Origin: Crocinitomicaceae bacterium
GTDB taxonomy: Bacteria > Bacteroidota > Bacteroidia > Flavobacteriales_D > Crocinitomicaceae
DNA length: 6,533 nt
Direction: 5' to 3'
Assembly: GCA_024643585.1 (NCBI GenBank)
Contig: JAHEMP010000135.1
Span: 1 to 6,533 of the forward strand
Shown: positions 4,951 to 6,533 of the stretch, piece by piece
How the letters are laid out: each line of letters starts with the position of its first letter
Numbering within the stretch: position 1 is the first letter of the stretch
Translations under genes and position numbers: made by a program
The notes under the pieces: generated by a model
Told to the model about the DNA's origin: nothing
The model's database searches: none
The model's input: the letters and a program-made list of their open reading frames with translations, nothing else

Positions 4951-6533
4951 ATTTAACTCGTCTAAACCAAGAGAAGTTCCATCAATAACATTTGAAAACG
5001 TTACTTCTGATGTACCATTGGCGTATATAGTTTCTACAGCAAATCGGTATTGTTCAGAAGGGTTTTGCAAAGCGTACTCTTCGTCAACTTCAGTAACTGC
5101 TGCTACTGGACTAGTATTGATCATCTCCCAATTTGAAATATCTGGAAATTCACTTGCCAAACCTCTGTAAACATTGTACGATAAAACTTCATTGTTCGTG
5201 AAATTATTACCACCATCTAAAGTATGAGCACGTATCAAAAATGACATGTTTGGCGCATTACCACCTAAGAATGTACTGAAATATTCAGTTGGGGTACCTG
5301 GATATTTAATAACCGCTGTATTAGGTGCTAAAGTATCCGAATAATCAACACCTAGTGCATTTGTGCTCAAAGGATTATTTTGCCAATGAAGCATAATGTA
5401 AACGCTCTCATATACTACGATGTTTGGAACATCTATTTTATGCAATGAATCTGCGTAAATTAAAAACGGTTTACTTGACGCAAGTAATTGATCGTCAGCA
5501 GCATTAAAGATATCTATTGTCACTGAATCTATTGCATTGTTATAAATATCGGTCATTATTTCAACATCCGTAATCGTTGTAGTATCGGTAATGTTGAATA
5601 CATTACCTAGCCAAACGTTTTCGTTGGGGCTGTTTGTAAAACTTAGTGAAAGTATGTCATTGTCATTTTGCAATTTTACTTTTGCACCTTTTAAAGGATC
5701 TTTCCAAGTTACTCTTACATCACTCAAACCAACTTCAACATTAACATCCCATGGGCTAATTTTCTCTTGACGTAAAATAATATTTCCAAGGTTAACATTT
5801 GAATAACTCAAGGTTGTATATATAGTTGTATCGTAGTATCCATACATACTGAAAGTAACTTGATAATTTGAAACTCCGTATATATTTGTTAGAACAATAT
5901 TGCCTAGAGAGTTGGTCAATCCATTGTTGGTCGAATAGCCAACTGCTGTTACTGAAACGTTTTGTAATGGCACAGTAGGGGCATTGTCACCGAAAACGGT
6001 TGCTGAAATCTGACCGTTGTATCTTTCTTCCAAATAGAAATCATTCGTATCATTAGGTGAACTCAGAGTTACAACTTCTGTTGAGTCATTGTATCCAATG
6101 TAACTCGCTGTGACATTATAATTTCCAAAAGGCAATGGAGTAAATGAGTATTCACCATTTGCGTTTGTTTGAACACTCAAAGCTGTTCCGCCAACTTCAA
6201 CTGTAGCTCCTGAAATTGGAGTTCCACCTGAGGTGTAAACAACTCCACTAAGCTCACTAAAGTCAATAATCGGATCGATAACGAATGTAGTTAACGGTAT
6301 ACTAGTTAATCCGTTATAGAAAGTTCCTGGTCCTACATTTGGATCAAGTGCGTAATAATCCAAAGCAGATAGCGTTCGAATAGAAGGTCCGCCTAAATCG
6401 GCAGCTTTAAATCGTATAACTGCTGGTGGCCAAGCTGGATCATATTGGTAATCTTGAATTAATAGGTTAGAAGACCCTGAATATTGCAATGGTGTGGAGA
6501 AAGGAATGTAAAGTTTTCGACCGTTACCTGGCA
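4690..6533 (-). CDS. Large secreted beta-sandwich protein with T9SS type A sorting domain (partial, N-terminus outside window)
   Basis: The frame stays open to the end of the window (613 visible codons). The TTG at 6487-6489 is internal, since codons for G-N-G-R-K-L-Y-I-P-F-S-T-P precede it. In order: a start region with LQYSGSSNLLIQDYQYD, resembling lectin or anchor beta-sandwiches; a carboxypeptidase-regulatory-like domain (about 6025-6255; SGVVYTSGGTPISGATVEVG, then NGEYSFTPLPFGNYNVTASYIGY read with gaps); a second, more divergent copy (about 5764-6018); a beta-sandwich region rich in D, N and T; a fibronectin-III-like segment (SYNVYRG to YRFAVETIYANG); and a type A sorting domain (about 4690-4950: VTVFPVPSSDEVSVQI, ITDVAGKVI, YANGVYLFNIE, KKIIVKHL). 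The tail is the signal for export by PorSS/T9SS and surface attachment or release. The catalytic or adhesive part, if any, is not in view. It could be a protease, a glycosidase or a pure adhesin. Confidence 0.9.
   Translation of the reverse strand, partial: PGNGRKLYIPFSTPLQYSGSSNLLIQDYQYDPAWPPAVIRFKAADLGGPSIRTLSALDYYALDPNVGPGTFYNGLTSIPLTTFVIDPIIDFSELSGVVYTSGGTPISGATVEVGGTALSVQTNANGEYSFTPLPFGNYNVTASYIGYNDSTEVVTLSSPNDTNDFYLEERYNGQISATVFGDNAPTVPLQNVSVTAVGYSTNNGLTNSLGNIVLTNIYGVSNYQVTFSMYGYYDTTIYTTLSYSNVNLGNIILRQEKISPWDVNVEVGLSDVRVTWKDPLKGAKVKLQNDNDILSLSFTNSPNENVWLGNVFNITDTTTITDVEIMTDIYNNAIDSVTIDIFNAADDQLLASSKPFLIYADSLHKIDVPNIVVYESVYIMLHWQNNPLSTNALGVDYSDTLAPNTAVIKYPGTPTEYFSTFLGGNAPNMSFLIRAHTLDGGNNFTNNEVLSYNVYRGLASEFPDISNWEMINTSPVAAVTEVDEEYALQNPSEQYRFAVETIYANGTSEVTFSNVIDGTSLGLDELNDNLNVTVFPVPSSDEVSVQIRNDKYSEGKIVITDVAGKVIDVVTLNKQLGGLHVNIPVTYYANGVYLFNIELEDKIIIKKIIVKHL

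Noticed and set aside
4946..5170. Plus-strand ORF of 74 codons inside the T9SS protein gene
   Set aside because: It is a shadow of the conserved minus-strand fibronectin-like and sorting-domain coding region; its serine-rich composition follows from the opposite strand.

Overview
The window looks like a piece of a Bacteroidota chromosome, most likely a member of the Flavobacteriales. This rests on a low-G+C, AT-rich sequence, a protein ending in a Por-secretion-type (type IX, T9SS) C-terminal sorting domain, several close matches to the Bacteroidota -7 promoter element TAnnTTTG, and mostly weak Shine-Dalgarno sequences. I would not name a genus from this alone. No rRNA, tRNA, CRISPR array, insertion sequence or phage gene is visible. 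No gene-free stretch exceeds about 130 bases.

Left part (1-2756, all on the + strand). The 3' end of a probable DUF3857-type transglutaminase-like protein enters from outside the window. It is followed by a complete Bax inhibitor-1/YccA family membrane protein, a 32-residue single-span membrane miniprotein with its own likely promoter and a strong terminator, family I inorganic pyrophosphatase (ppa), a GNAT acetyltransferase 13 bases behind ppa, and a small antibiotic-biosynthesis-monooxygenase-like ferredoxin-fold protein. These are mostly housekeeping or stress functions with no obvious shared pathway. Only ppa and the acetyltransferase look co-transcribed.

Middle part (2770-4576). A divergent pair is the most interesting unit. 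The minus-strand gene encodes a membrane-spanning transcription regulator whose topology is inverted relative to ToxR/CadC: N-terminal signal or anchor, periplasmic sensor, one central membrane helix, then a C-terminal OmpR/PhoB-type winged helix in the cytoplasm. The plus-strand gene encodes an exported protein with a TonB-C-terminal-like domain. The 130-base divergent spacer carries three TTTACA direct repeats at 10-11 base spacing, the arrangement expected for tandem binding of an OmpR/PhoB-type winged helix. Each gene also has a TAnnTTTG-like element there. I infer a self-contained sensor-regulator/envelope-protein module in which the regulator controls its neighbour and possibly itself.

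Right part (4690-6533, minus strand). After a bidirectional terminator comes the C-terminal 613 codons of a large secreted multidomain beta-sandwich protein. It has a carboxypeptidase-regulatory-like repeat, a second related repeat, a fibronectin-III-like segment and a type A T9SS sorting domain. Its N-terminus, and hence any catalytic domain, lies outside the window.
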